Below, piece after piece: positions 39,211 through 47,813 of a stretch of DNA of 64,000 bases; position 1 is the stretch's first letter; each line of letters opens with the position of its first letter. A program made the position numbers and the translations under genes. The notes under the pieces are model-generated. The model saw only the letters and a program-made list of their open reading frames with translations. It was not told where the DNA came from and did no database searches. The stretch comes from Actinophytocola sp044466355 (GTDB taxonomy: Bacteria > Actinomycetota > Actinomycetes > Mycobacteriales > Pseudonocardiaceae). The stretch is from positions 186,001 to 250,000 of the forward strand of contig NZ_JBITMQ010000009.1 of the NCBI RefSeq assembly GCF_044466355.1, in the 5' to 3' direction.

Positions 39211-39990
39211 CTACATCAGCACCTTGCCCAGGAACGACTTCGTGCGTTCGTGCCGCGGGTTGGCGATGACGTCGCGCGGGGTGCCCTGCTCGACGACCAC
39301 GCCGCCGTCCATGAACACGAGCGAGTCGCCGACCTCGCGGGCGAAGCCCATCTCGTGGGTGACCACGACCATCGTCATGCCGTCCTCGGCCAGCTGGCGC
39401 ATGACCGCGAGCACCTCGCCGACCAGCTCGGGGTCGAGCGCGGAGGTCGGCTCGTCGAACAGCATCAGCTTCGGGTCCATGGCGAGCGCCCGCGCGATGG
39501 CGACCCGCTGCTGCTGGCCGCCGGACAGCTCCCGCGGGTAGGACCGGGCCTTGTCGGCGAGGCCGACGCGGTCGAGCAGGTCGAGCGCACTGTCCCTGGC
39601 CTTCGCCTTGGCGATGCCCTTGACCTGGACCGGGGCCTCCATCACGTTCTCGCACGCGGTCATGTGCGGGAACAGGTTGAACCGCTGGAAGACCATGCCG
39701 ATCTCGCGGCGCTTCGCGGCGACCTCCTGGTCGCGCAGCTCGTAGAGCTTGTCGCCCTTCTGCCGGTAGCCGACGAGCTCGCCGTCGACCCAGAGCTTGC
39801 CCGCGGTGAGCTTCTCGAGGTGGTTGATGCACCGGAGGAACGTGGACTTGCCCGACCCGGACGGGCCGATCACGCACATCACCTCGCCGGGCATGACCTG
39901 CAGGTCGATGCCCTTGAGCACCTCCAGCCGCCCGAAGTGCTTGTGCACGCCCTCCGACTTGACCATGGGCGTGCCGGTCTGCTCGGTCAT
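39211..39990 (-). CDS. polar amino acid ABC transporter ATP-binding protein
   Basis: 259 aa. Walker A GPSGSGKSTFLRCIN, Q-loop GMVFQRFNLFPHMT, signature LSGGQQQRVAIARAL, Walker B MLFDEPTSALDPELVGEVL, and VTHEMGFAREVGD are canonical for the GlnQ/HisP group. It energises import by the permease and binding protein encoded just upstream. The ATG overlaps the permease stop (ATGA). It is the last gene of the three-gene operon. Confidence 0.96.
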   Translation of the reverse strand: MTEQTGTPMVKSEGVHKHFGRLEVLKGIDLQVMPGEVMCVIGPSGSGKSTFLRCINHLEKLTAGKLWVDGELVGYRQKGDKLYELRDQEVAAKRREIGMVFQRFNLFPHMTACENVMEAPVQVKGIAKAKARDSALDLLDRVGLADKARSYPRELSGGQQQRVAIARALAMDPKLMLFDEPTSALDPELVGEVLAVMRQLAEDGMTMVVVTHEMGFAREVGDSLVFMDGGVVVEQGTPRDVIANPRHERTKSFLGKVLM

Positions 39991-40907
39991 GCCAGCCCCG
40001 ATTTCGGCCGGCCGAGCCCGAAGAACCCCGCCTTGCGGGCGGGTACCACACCTCGGGCGTACCGGCGCTCGATGAAGTACTGGACAACCGACAGCAACGA
40101 CGTCAGCACGAGGTACCAGATGCTCGCCACGACGAGCAGCGGGATCTGCTGGAGGTTGCTGCCGTAGATCAACTGGACCTGGCGGAACAGGTCGCCGACC
40201 GCGATCACGCTCGCGAGGGACGTGGTCTTGAGCATCGAGATGGTCTCGTTGCCGGTCGGCGGGATGATCACCCGCATGGCCTGCGGCAGCACGATCCGGC
40301 GGAGGATCTTGAGGCGGGTCATGCCGAGGGCCTCGGCGGCCTCCGTTTGTCCCTGGTCGACCGACAGGATGCCCGCGCGGACGATCTCCGACATGTAGGC
40401 GGCCTCGTTCAGGCCGAAGCCGAGCACCGCTCCCGCGAACACCGGGATGAGCAGGTTGGAGTCGAAGTAGACGAACTCCGGGCCGAACGGGACACCCAGC
40501 GACAGCACCGGGTACAGGATCGCGATGAACGACCAGAAGATGACCTGCACCAGTACCGGCGTGCCGCGGAAGAACCAGGCGTAGAGCCACGCGATGCCGG
40601 AGACGATCGGGTTCCGCGAGAGCCGCATGACCGCCACGACGACGCCGAGCACCACGCCGATGACCATCGCGAGCGCGGTCAACTGCAGGGTGATCAGCAG
40701 TCCGTCCAGCACCCGGCCGGAGAACAGGAAGTGCCACACCACGTCCCAGCGCCAGGCCGGGTTCGTCACCAGGCTGTTGACCAGCATCGCGGCCAGGACG
40801 AGCAGCACCACGGCCGCGATCCAGCGGCCGGGGTGCCGCACGGGCACCGCCACGATCTTCTCGGGCGGGAGCCGGCCCTCCTGCTGGTCGGTGTCGGAAG
40901 ACGCCAT
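39987..40907 (-). CDS. polar amino acid ABC transporter permease
   Basis: 306 aa. After an N-terminal cytoplasmic stretch and a first membrane segment, it has the HisM/GlnP core with five or six helices and the EAA loop EAAEALGMTRLKILRRIVLPQA. Also visible are FFRGTPVLVQVIFW and GFGLNEAAYMSEIVRAGI, standard for this family. It forms the membrane channel of the importer with the ATPase downstream and the binding protein upstream. Confidence 0.95.
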   Translation of the reverse strand: MASSDTDQQEGRLPPEKIVAVPVRHPGRWIAAVVLLVLAAMLVNSLVTNPAWRWDVVWHFLFSGRVLDGLLITLQLTALAMVIGVVLGVVVAVMRLSRNPIVSGIAWLYAWFFRGTPVLVQVIFWSFIAILYPVLSLGVPFGPEFVYFDSNLLIPVFAGAVLGFGLNEAAYMSEIVRAGILSVDQGQTEAAEALGMTRLKILRRIVLPQAMRVIIPPTGNETISMLKTTSLASVIAVGDLFRQVQLIYGSNLQQIPLLVVASIWYLVLTSLLSVVQYFIERRYARGVVPARKAGFFGLGRPKSGLA

Positions 40908-40909
40908 GC

Positions 40910-41899
40910 TCAGTAGATGGCCCCGTTGATCTTCGACTCCTCGATGGCGCCGCCGCCGGTGCCCCAGTTGTCGAGGATCTCCTGGTACGAACCGTCGTCG
41001 ATGAGCTTCTGGACCGCGCCCTGCAGGGCCTCCTTCATGGTGCCCGCGTTCTTCGGGATCGCGATGCCGTACGGGGCGGTGTCGGTGTCCTCACCCATCT
41101 TCTCGAACGCGTCGCCGGTCTTCTTCACCGCGTAGTCGACGACCGGGCTGTCCGCCATGTACGCGTCGATCCGGCCCGCCTGCAACGCCGCGTTCACGTC
41201 GGTCTGCAGCGGGAAGCCCTGCGCCGTCGGCGGCTCCTTGCCCGCGTCCTGGCACGCCTTCACGATCGAGCCCTCGGCGTCGGGCTTGGTCAGCTGGTCG
41301 AGCTGGGTGGTGCCGTTCTGCGCGCCGACGGGCTTGCCGCACAGGTCCTCGATGGTCTGGATGTTCTTCGGGTTGCACTTGCGGACCATCGTCGAGGTGC
41401 CCGCCTCGAAGTAGGTGACGAAGTCGACGGTCTGCTCGCGCTCCTTGGTGTCGGTGAAGGACGACATGCCGAGCTCGTAGCGGCCGGCCTGGATGCCCGC
41501 GAGGATGCCGTCGAACGACGAGTTGACGTACTCCACCTCGACGCCGAGCACCTTGCCGATCGCGCGCCCGAGGTCGATGTCCATGCCGATCGGCTCGTCG
41601 GAGCCCTCGAGGGTGTACTCGTTGGGCGCGTACGAGGCGTCGGTGGCGATGACGATCTTGCCGTCGGCCTTGACCGCGGCCGGGACCTTGGCGCCGAGCG
41701 CGCTGTCCGCGGCGGCGTCGACGGCGAGCGGCTTCGGGTCGGGCACGTCCGACGGCTCGCCCGGGGTGCACTCGCTCCCACCGTTGCCGCCACCGCCGCC
41801 CTGGTCCGCAGGGTTCTCGGTCGTGGCACCGCAGCCGGCCGCGAACAGGGTCGCGGCGGTGCACAGCACGGTCAGCACGGTCAGGCGGGTACGGGACAC
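40910..41899 (-). CDS. polar amino acid ABC transporter substrate-binding lipoprotein
   Basis: 329 aa from GTG 41899 with SD GAGGAG. The lipobox LFAAGC gives a lipidated Cys. The SBP family-3 domain includes VIATDASYAPNEYTLEGSDEPIGMDIDLGRAIGKVL-type features (basic/acidic ligand contacts such as PIGMDIDL), GMSSFTDTKEREQTVDFVTY, and PVGAQNGTTQLDQL. It captures an amino acid, possibly glutamate, glutamine or a cationic one, outside the membrane and delivers it to the permease. It is the first gene of the operon. Confidence 0.94.
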   Translation of the reverse strand: MSRTRLTVLTVLCTAATLFAAGCGATTENPADQGGGGGNGGSECTPGEPSDVPDPKPLAVDAAADSALGAKVPAAVKADGKIVIATDASYAPNEYTLEGSDEPIGMDIDLGRAIGKVLGVEVEYVNSSFDGILAGIQAGRYELGMSSFTDTKEREQTVDFVTYFEAGTSTMVRKCNPKNIQTIEDLCGKPVGAQNGTTQLDQLTKPDAEGSIVKACQDAGKEPPTAQGFPLQTDVNAALQAGRIDAYMADSPVVDYAVKKTGDAFEKMGEDTDTAPYGIAIPKNAGTMKEALQGAVQKLIDDGSYQEILDNWGTGGGAIEESKINGAIY

Positions 41900-41992
41900 T
41901 TCGTCACTCCTCGAGCCTTACTGGCGGTCTGAGTGCACGCATCCTGCCATTTGGGACGCGACTCGGCACAGTGTCGGCATGTTACGGACGGG

Positions 41993-44689
41993 TCACCATG
42001 CCCTCGGCCACCCGGTGATCAAGGCCGCGACCAGGGCGGTCCACCCGGTCTGGTGGGTCGCGCCGAGACCCTCGCCGGTGTCGCCGTCGAAGAACTCGCT
42101 GAACGTGACGTGCTCGGCCCACAGCGGGGCGTCGCGCGCCTCGACGCGTTTGCCGTCCGATGGCCTGCGACCGTTCTCGTCGGGCAGGAACAGGGCGGCG
42201 AGCCGCCGGGACAGCTCGTCGGCCGCGTCGCCGAGCGGCACCGTCGTGCCGGAGCCGGTCGGCAGCTCGACGGTGAACTCCCCGCGGTGGAACGCGTCGA
42301 TGGTGTGCAGTGCCTGGACCAGCAGGGCGTTCGTCGGGAACCAGACGGGACCGCGCCAGTTCGAGTTGCCGCCGAACATGGCCGTGTGCGACTCGCCGGG
42401 CTCGTAGCGCAGCCAGTGCTCACGGCCCGCCACGTTGACCACCATGCCCTCGCGGTGTGCCGCGGACAGCGACCGGACGCCGTGCGGGGACAGGAACTCG
42501 GCCTCGTCGAGCATGCGGGCGAGGACACGGCGCAGCTTGCCGTCGTCGAGCAGCGACAGCAGGGCGCTGCGCTCGCCGCCCGCCCGCCAGGTGATGAACT
42601 GGCCGAACTCCGGCTGGTGGTGCAGCAGGTAGTTGAGCCGGGCCGCGAAGTGCGGCAGCTCCGCGAACACCCACGGCTCCAGCTCGGCGGTCGCGAGCAG
42701 CGGGATGAGCCCGACCATCGACCGCACCCGCACCGGCGTGGACTCGACCGAGCCGTCCCCGTGGGTGCGGGACACGAGGTCGTAGCAGAAGCCGTCCTGC
42801 TCGTCCCAGATCCCGCGGGCCGCCGAACCGAACCGCGACGACACCTGCGCGATCGACAGGAAGTGCTCGACGAACTTCGTGGCGACGTCCTCGTAGGCCT
42901 CGTCGTGGCGGGCCAGCTCCAGCGCGATGCGCATGAGGTGCAGCGCGTAGGTGGCCATCCACGAGGTCGCGTCGGACTGCTCGAACCGCCACCCCTCCGC
43001 CAGCCGCTCGGACCGGTTGACCGGCCCGATGTTGTCCATGCCGAGGAAGCCGCCCTCGAACAGGTAGTTGCCCTCGGGGTCCTTCCGGTTGACCCACCAG
43101 GAGAAGTTGAGCAGCAGCTTGTGGAACACCCGTGCCAGGAACACGCGGTCGCCGGCTCCGGTCCGGTGCCGCTCGGCCAGGTACACCTGCAGCGCGGCCC
43201 ACGCGTGGACCGGCGGGTTGACGTCGCCGAACTCCCACTCGTAGGCGGGCAGCTGGCCGTCCGGGTGCATCATCCACTCGCGGCACATCAACAGCAGCTG
43301 GTCCTTCGCGAAGGCCGGGTCGACCATCGCGAACGGGACCATGTGGAACGCGAGGTCCCACGCCGCGAACCACGGGTACTCCCACTCGTCCGGCATGGAC
43401 AGCACGTCGGCGACGTCGAGGTGCCGCCAGTGCACGTTGCGGGCGCCCGGCCGCGTCCGCTCCCGAGGGGCGGGCGGGTTGGCGGGGTCGCCCTCCAGCC
43501 AGTGCCGGAGCCGGAACCGGTAGATCTGCTTCGTCCACAGCAGACCGGCGAGCGCCTTGCGGACGACCGCCCGCTCGGCCGGGTCCTCGTTGGGGATGGT
43601 GGCGGCGTAGAACTCGTCGGCCTCACGTTCGCGGGCGGCCATGGTGTCGCGGAACGTGCTGCCGAACGCGCGCCCGTGCCCGTTCCCGGCGATCAGCCGC
43701 AGCCGCACCGACACCGACTCGCCCGGCGCCACGGACTCGAAGTGGTACCAGGCGGCGGCCTTCGTCCCCGGCTGCGACGCCGTGCCCGGCTCGACGACCT
43801 GGCACGCGTCGGCGATCCCGTTCACGACGTGGTCGTCGATCCCGGCCTTCGTGTACCGGCTGGGGTTGCGGCCGCGCCCGAACAGCCCGATCTCGTCGGT
43901 CTCGTTGTCGGTGACGAGCATCGTCGGCGACCCGCTCACCTGCAGCGTGTACCGCCCGATCCGGGAGTGCTCGGCGACCACGCGCGTCCAGCCCTGCGCG
44001 GTCGACGCGATCAGCGCGGGCCGCCGCGCGTCCCGGCCCCACGACCACGTGTTGCGGAACCACAGCTGTGGCAACAGGTGCAGGGGCGCGGCCTCGGGTC
44101 CCTGGTTGGTGACGGTGATGTCGACACAGAGGTCGTCCGGGGCCGCCTTGGCGTAGGTCACCTGGACGTCGAAGAACCGGTTCTCGGCGAGCACACCCGT
44201 GTCGGCCAGTTCGGGCTCGCGCTCGTCGCGCCGCGCCTCGGCCGCCCGCGCACGCAGCTCCTTGTACGGGAACGCGGCCTGCGGGTACCGGTAGAGCACG
44301 CGCATCCACGAGTGGGTCGGCGTGCCGTCGAGCACCCACCAGTGCTCCTTGACGTCCTCGCCGTGGTTGCCCTCGCCGTTGGTGAGGCCGAAGTACCGCT
44401 CCTTGAGGATGTCGTCCTGCCCGTTCCACAGGGCGACGGCGAAGTTGAGGAACCCGTGCCGGTCGCAGATCCCGGCGATCCCGTCCTCACCCCACCGGTA
44501 GGCCCGCGACCGGGCGTGGTCGAACGTGAAGTACCCCCACGCGTCGCCGTGCGGCGAGTAGTCCTCACGCACCGTGCCCCATTGGCGCGCGGCGACGTAC
44601 GGACCCCAGAACCGCCAGGGCGACGTCATCTCGTTCGACTCGGCCAACCGGCCGTGTTCAGCAGTGCGGTCGGTGACCATGGCCCCCAT
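41993..44689 (-). CDS. GH63/MGH1-like glucosidase family protein
   Basis: 898 aa. The N-terminal half is a beta-sandwich domain (AYRWGEDGIAGICDRHGFLNFAVALWNG). The C-terminal half is an (alpha/alpha)6 barrel with EYPWFAAWDLAFHMVPFA, LPAYEWEFGDVNPPVHAWA, FEGGFLGMDNIGP and SNWRGPVWFPTNALLV, matching the GH63-type mannosylglycerate hydrolase/glucosidase group. Acidic catalytic residues probably lie in WEFGD and in the C-terminal THQTGWTALVA region. No signal peptide is seen. The physiological sugar is unknown. Confidence 0.88.
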   Translation of the reverse strand: MGAMVTDRTAEHGRLAESNEMTSPWRFWGPYVAARQWGTVREDYSPHGDAWGYFTFDHARSRAYRWGEDGIAGICDRHGFLNFAVALWNGQDDILKERYFGLTNGEGNHGEDVKEHWWVLDGTPTHSWMRVLYRYPQAAFPYKELRARAAEARRDEREPELADTGVLAENRFFDVQVTYAKAAPDDLCVDITVTNQGPEAAPLHLLPQLWFRNTWSWGRDARRPALIASTAQGWTRVVAEHSRIGRYTLQVSGSPTMLVTDNETDEIGLFGRGRNPSRYTKAGIDDHVVNGIADACQVVEPGTASQPGTKAAAWYHFESVAPGESVSVRLRLIAGNGHGRAFGSTFRDTMAAREREADEFYAATIPNEDPAERAVVRKALAGLLWTKQIYRFRLRHWLEGDPANPPAPRERTRPGARNVHWRHLDVADVLSMPDEWEYPWFAAWDLAFHMVPFAMVDPAFAKDQLLLMCREWMMHPDGQLPAYEWEFGDVNPPVHAWAALQVYLAERHRTGAGDRVFLARVFHKLLLNFSWWVNRKDPEGNYLFEGGFLGMDNIGPVNRSERLAEGWRFEQSDATSWMATYALHLMRIALELARHDEAYEDVATKFVEHFLSIAQVSSRFGSAARGIWDEQDGFCYDLVSRTHGDGSVESTPVRVRSMVGLIPLLATAELEPWVFAELPHFAARLNYLLHHQPEFGQFITWRAGGERSALLSLLDDGKLRRVLARMLDEAEFLSPHGVRSLSAAHREGMVVNVAGREHWLRYEPGESHTAMFGGNSNWRGPVWFPTNALLVQALHTIDAFHRGEFTVELPTGSGTTVPLGDAADELSRRLAALFLPDENGRRPSDGKRVEARDAPLWAEHVTFSEFFDGDTGEGLGATHQTGWTALVAALITGWPRAW

Positions 44690-44812
44690 GATGCCCGTCG
44701 CCGGAAGTCGTCACCTCGAGTCCCGATATGGCGGCACCACGATGAGGTCTGTCGTATCCTCGGCTACCGAGCGCAGCCGGGAGATCACTGGGGGACTTGG
44801 GGGAGGCCGGGA

Positions 44813-44845
44813 ATGAGCCGTGGGACGAACGAGGCCGAGTGGTGA
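44813..44845 (+). CDS. 10-codon leader ORF coupled to the EspG-like gene
   Basis: ATG 44813 opens MSRGTNEAEW and stops at TGA 44843-44845, whose last base is the A of the EspG-like ATG (TGATG). GGGGGAGG (44800-44807) is an excellent SD at 5-nt spacing, much better than anything placed for the downstream ATG. This suggests translation re-initiation. Whether the peptide has a role of its own is unknown. Confidence 0.4.
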   Translation: MSRGTNEAEW

Positions 44846-45594
44846 TGCGGACGGGGCGCGGAGTCGAGCTTTCCGTCCACCCGCTGCTCAGTCTCATCCG
44901 CAAGGAGCGCATGGGAGAGCCGCACCCGGTGTTCGCCGGAGGCGAGCGGTACGTCTCGCCGCGGTTCGCGGAGGAGGCGGAGCGGGCGGTTGCGCAGGAG
45001 CTGCGGGACGCCGGGCTCGGGGAGCGGCGGGACTACGGGGAGTTCCTCGACCTCCTCGGTGTCGTGCAGCACGCGAACCTCGAGTACTACGGCTGGATCA
45101 CCACCGCTGACGAGGCGTACTCGGTTCTCGTCGCCTCCCGTGGACGTGCCGCGGTCCTCGTCGTGCGGTCCGGCACGCGGGTCCGGTTCGAGCCCTGTGA
45201 GCTCGACCGGATGGTGGAGACGCTGGTGTGGCGGCTGCCGGACGTCGGCGTCGCCCGCGGCGAGGCGTTTTCCGTGCCGCAGAACGACTTCCACGCGCCG
45301 AGGGGACGGACCGACGGCGGGGTGATGCGGCGTTCGGCGCCCGCGCGGCCCGAGGGCGCCCGGCACCTGGACGCGCTCCTGCGGCTCGAACGGATCACCG
45401 TCGCCAAGTTCTACGCCGCCAGGCGGGACGCGAGCGGGGAGCGGCAGCGGTCGCAGCGGTGGCTGACCGTGCTGGACACCGTCGAGGGCCGGTGGGCGTT
45501 GTCGGTGACCCATGCGCGGCGTCAGGAGTGGATCCACGTGGCGCCCGGGACCGGCGAGTACATCGGCGCCCGGGTGGCCGAGCTAGCGCGCTGA
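44845..45594 (+). CDS. EspG-family ESX secretion-associated protein
   Basis: 249 aa. The pattern ELSVHPLLSLIRKERMGEPHPVF, YGEFLDLLGVVQHANLEYYGWI, VLVVRSGTRVRFEPCE, and a C-terminal VAPGTGEYIGARVAEL resemble actinobacterial EspG-like proteins, which act as cytoplasmic chaperones for type VII secretion substrates. No PE/PPE or Ecc genes are adjacent, though a WXG-like pair and a DUF3558 lipoprotein lie 8-10 kb away. The last 12 bp overlap the convergent MFS gene. The match is by pattern only. Confidence 0.78.
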   Translation: MRTGRGVELSVHPLLSLIRKERMGEPHPVFAGGERYVSPRFAEEAERAVAQELRDAGLGERRDYGEFLDLLGVVQHANLEYYGWITTADEAYSVLVASRGRAAVLVVRSGTRVRFEPCELDRMVETLVWRLPDVGVARGEAFSVPQNDFHAPRGRTDGGVMRRSAPARPEGARHLDALLRLERITVAKFYAARRDASGERQRSQRWLTVLDTVEGRWALSVTHARRQEWIHVAPGTGEYIGARVAELAR

Positions 45595-46680
45595 CGCCAC
45601 GAACACCACCGCGACCGCGACGTACAGCCACATCGCGGGGCCGAGCCCGAGGTGGTCGGCGATCGGGCCGATCACCAGCGGGGTCGTCACCCCGATCTGG
45701 GCCACCGCCTCCGCCACCGACGACGTCGCCCCCGCCTCGCCGGGACGCAACGTCATGTAGCGCGCCTGCAGGATGATCCACGCCAGGTTGACCGCCGCGC
45801 CGACCAACGCCATCGCGATCGCCGCCGTCACCGTGCTCGGCACCAGGACCAGCAGGACCACGCCCGCCAGCAGGGCGAACGAACACGTGCGGAGCCCCAC
45901 CCGCCTGCCGCTCGTGCGGCTCGCCCACGCGGCCGCCGCCACGCCGCCCGCGAGGCCGGCCCCCGTCGCGACCGTCGCCAGCGCCGGGCTCAGGTCGTGG
46001 TCGGTGATCAGGAACGCCACCGCGAACCCGATGAACGTGTCGTCGAACGCGACGATCGTCGCGACCAGCAGCCCGGCCACGATCACCCTGCGGTCGCGGA
46101 TCACGGCCATCAGCGCACCGAACGCGCTCGGCTCCTCGTCGTCGCGGACCGGGCGCGGCAGCCGCTGCACGGCGAGCACGACGCCGTAGGCCACCATCAT
46201 CACGCCCGCGGCCCAGAACGCGGCCCGCCAGCCGAGGCCGGTCCACAACGCCGTCGCCAGCAACGCGGGACCCATCAGGTCACCGACGGCCGCCATCAGG
46301 TTCGCGCGGGCCAACGCGGGTTCCGCGTTGTCGCCCGCGATCTCGACGAGCGACACCTCGCCCGCGGTCACGAGCAGGTCGCCGAGCGTCCCCATCACGC
46401 ACACGGCGACGAACAACGTCCAGAAGTCGCCCGCGGCGGCGAAGACGAACAGACCGGCGCCGTAACCGAAGCCCCCGATCGCGGCCAGCACCCTGCGGTT
46501 GGCCCGGTCGACGAGCACGCCGAGCGGCGTGGTCAACAGACCGATGCCCGGGTACAGGAACAGCAGGACGCCGGCCTGGGCGTACGTCAGATCGACGTCC
46601 GCGCGGATGGACTCCACCGCCGCGTACGGCAGGTAGGCGACCGTTTCGTCGAAGAAGCGCACGAGGAGCAGCGACACCAC
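45583..46680 (-). CDS. MFS transporter
   Basis: 365 aa from GTG 46680, with 11-12 hydrophobic segments (FFDETVAYLPYAAVESI, GVLVDRANRRVLAAIGG between helices 2 and 3, VAFDDTFIGFAVAFLI). It is slightly short for the family (about 400 aa); an in-frame stop at 46716-46714 prevents a long extension. The substrate is unknown. Its 3' end overlaps the EspG-like gene by 12 bp. It is divergent from the ADP-ribosylglycohydrolase gene. Confidence 0.85.
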   Translation of the reverse strand: MVSLLLVRFFDETVAYLPYAAVESIRADVDLTYAQAGVLLFLYPGIGLLTTPLGVLVDRANRRVLAAIGGFGYGAGLFVFAAAGDFWTLFVAVCVMGTLGDLLVTAGEVSLVEIAGDNAEPALARANLMAAVGDLMGPALLATALWTGLGWRAAFWAAGVMMVAYGVVLAVQRLPRPVRDDEEPSAFGALMAVIRDRRVIVAGLLVATIVAFDDTFIGFAVAFLITDHDLSPALATVATGAGLAGGVAAAAWASRTSGRRVGLRTCSFALLAGVVLLVLVPSTVTAAIAMALVGAAVNLAWIILQARYMTLRPGEAGATSSVAEAVAQIGVTTPLVIGPIADHLGLGPAMWLYVAVAVVFVASAR

Positions 46681-46760
46681 CAGTGCCGCCGGGAACCTCG
46701 GTGCCAGATCAGATCAATGTCGGAACCATGCACGCATGCCGTCGATCGTAACCTTGGCCC

Positions 46761-47813
46761 ATGATCGACGACGACCGTTTTCTGGGCAGCATCCTCGCCG
46801 GCGCCGTCGGGGACGCCCTCGGAGCGCCAGTCGAGTTCCTCGCCATCGAGACGATCCGCCGCCGGTTCGGGCCGGACGGCACCACCGGTTACGAGGAGGA
46901 GTACGGCGGCCGGGGCACCATCACCGACGACACCCAGATGACCCTGTTCACGCTGGAAGGGCTCATCCGGGGACACCGCGGCGACCACGCGGACCCCTTC
47001 GCGGCCATGCAGCACGCCTACCAGCGCTGGCTCCACACGCAGGCGATCGAACCGGACTGGGCACGCAACGGCGGCGCGTTCGCCACGAAACCCCAACCGG
47101 ACGGCTGGCTGATCACCAACACCGGCCTGTTCGCCCTGCGCGCGCCCGGCAACACGGTCACGCAGGCGCTCCGCTCGTTCGCCCGGGGCAACCCGCGCGG
47201 CTCGTTCGCCAACCGCCTCAACAACTCCAAGGGCTGCGGCGGTGTCATGCGGGCCGCCCCGTACGCGCTGCACGGCGAGGACGGCTTCGCGCTGGCCATC
47301 GGCAACGCACTGCTGACCCACGGCCACCCGAGCGGCTTCCTGTCCGCGGGCGCGCTGGCGCACCTCGTGCACCTTCTCCTGCGGGACGCCTCGCTGCCGG
47401 ACGCGATCGCCGCGACGAGGGCGAAGCTGCTCGCGTGGGAAGGGCACGAGGAGCAGGTCGCGGCACTCGACGCGGCCGTGGCGCACGGCAGGCCCACGCC
47501 GGAGTCGATCGCCGACCAGCTCGGCGGCGGCTGGACCGGGGAGGAAGCCCTCGCCATCGCCGTCGCCGCCGCGCTCGCCGCCGAGGACATGCGGGACGGG
47601 CTCCTGCTGGCGGTGAACCACTCCGGCGACAGCGACTCGACCGGAGCGATCTGCGGCAACATCCTCGGTGCCGTGCACGGCACGACGGCGATCCCGCCGG
47701 AGTGGCTCGCCGAGCTGGAGCTGCGGGCCGTGATCGAGCAGGTGACCAGGGACGCGCTCGCCGAGTTCGGCGACGCGCCCCCGGCCTGGGGTGACCGCTA
47801 TCCGGCCTGGTGA
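46761..47813 (+). CDS. ADP-ribosylglycohydrolase family protein
   Basis: 350 aa. DraG-type Mg-binding motifs are present: GAVGDALGAPVEF near the N-terminus, TITDDTQMTLFTLEGL, GCGGVMRAAPYAL, and the C-terminal HSGDSDSTGAICGNILGA with the DxDSTG metal ligands. The family removes ADP-ribose from proteins, nucleic acids or small molecules. No ADP-ribosyltransferase gene is adjacent. The last 16 bp overlap the convergent peptidase gene. Confidence 0.94.
   Translation: MIDDDRFLGSILAGAVGDALGAPVEFLAIETIRRRFGPDGTTGYEEEYGGRGTITDDTQMTLFTLEGLIRGHRGDHADPFAAMQHAYQRWLHTQAIEPDWARNGGAFATKPQPDGWLITNTGLFALRAPGNTVTQALRSFARGNPRGSFANRLNNSKGCGGVMRAAPYALHGEDGFALAIGNALLTHGHPSGFLSAGALAHLVHLLLRDASLPDAIAATRAKLLAWEGHEEQVAALDAAVAHGRPTPESIADQLGGGWTGEEALAIAVAAALAAEDMRDGLLLAVNHSGDSDSTGAICGNILGAVHGTTAIPPEWLAELELRAVIEQVTRDALAEFGDAPPAWGDRYPAW

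Noticed and set aside
41910..41925. Fifth copy of the TetR-type operator (TTACTGGCGG) before the amino acid transporter
   Set aside because: Only the left half matches; the right half is not complementary.
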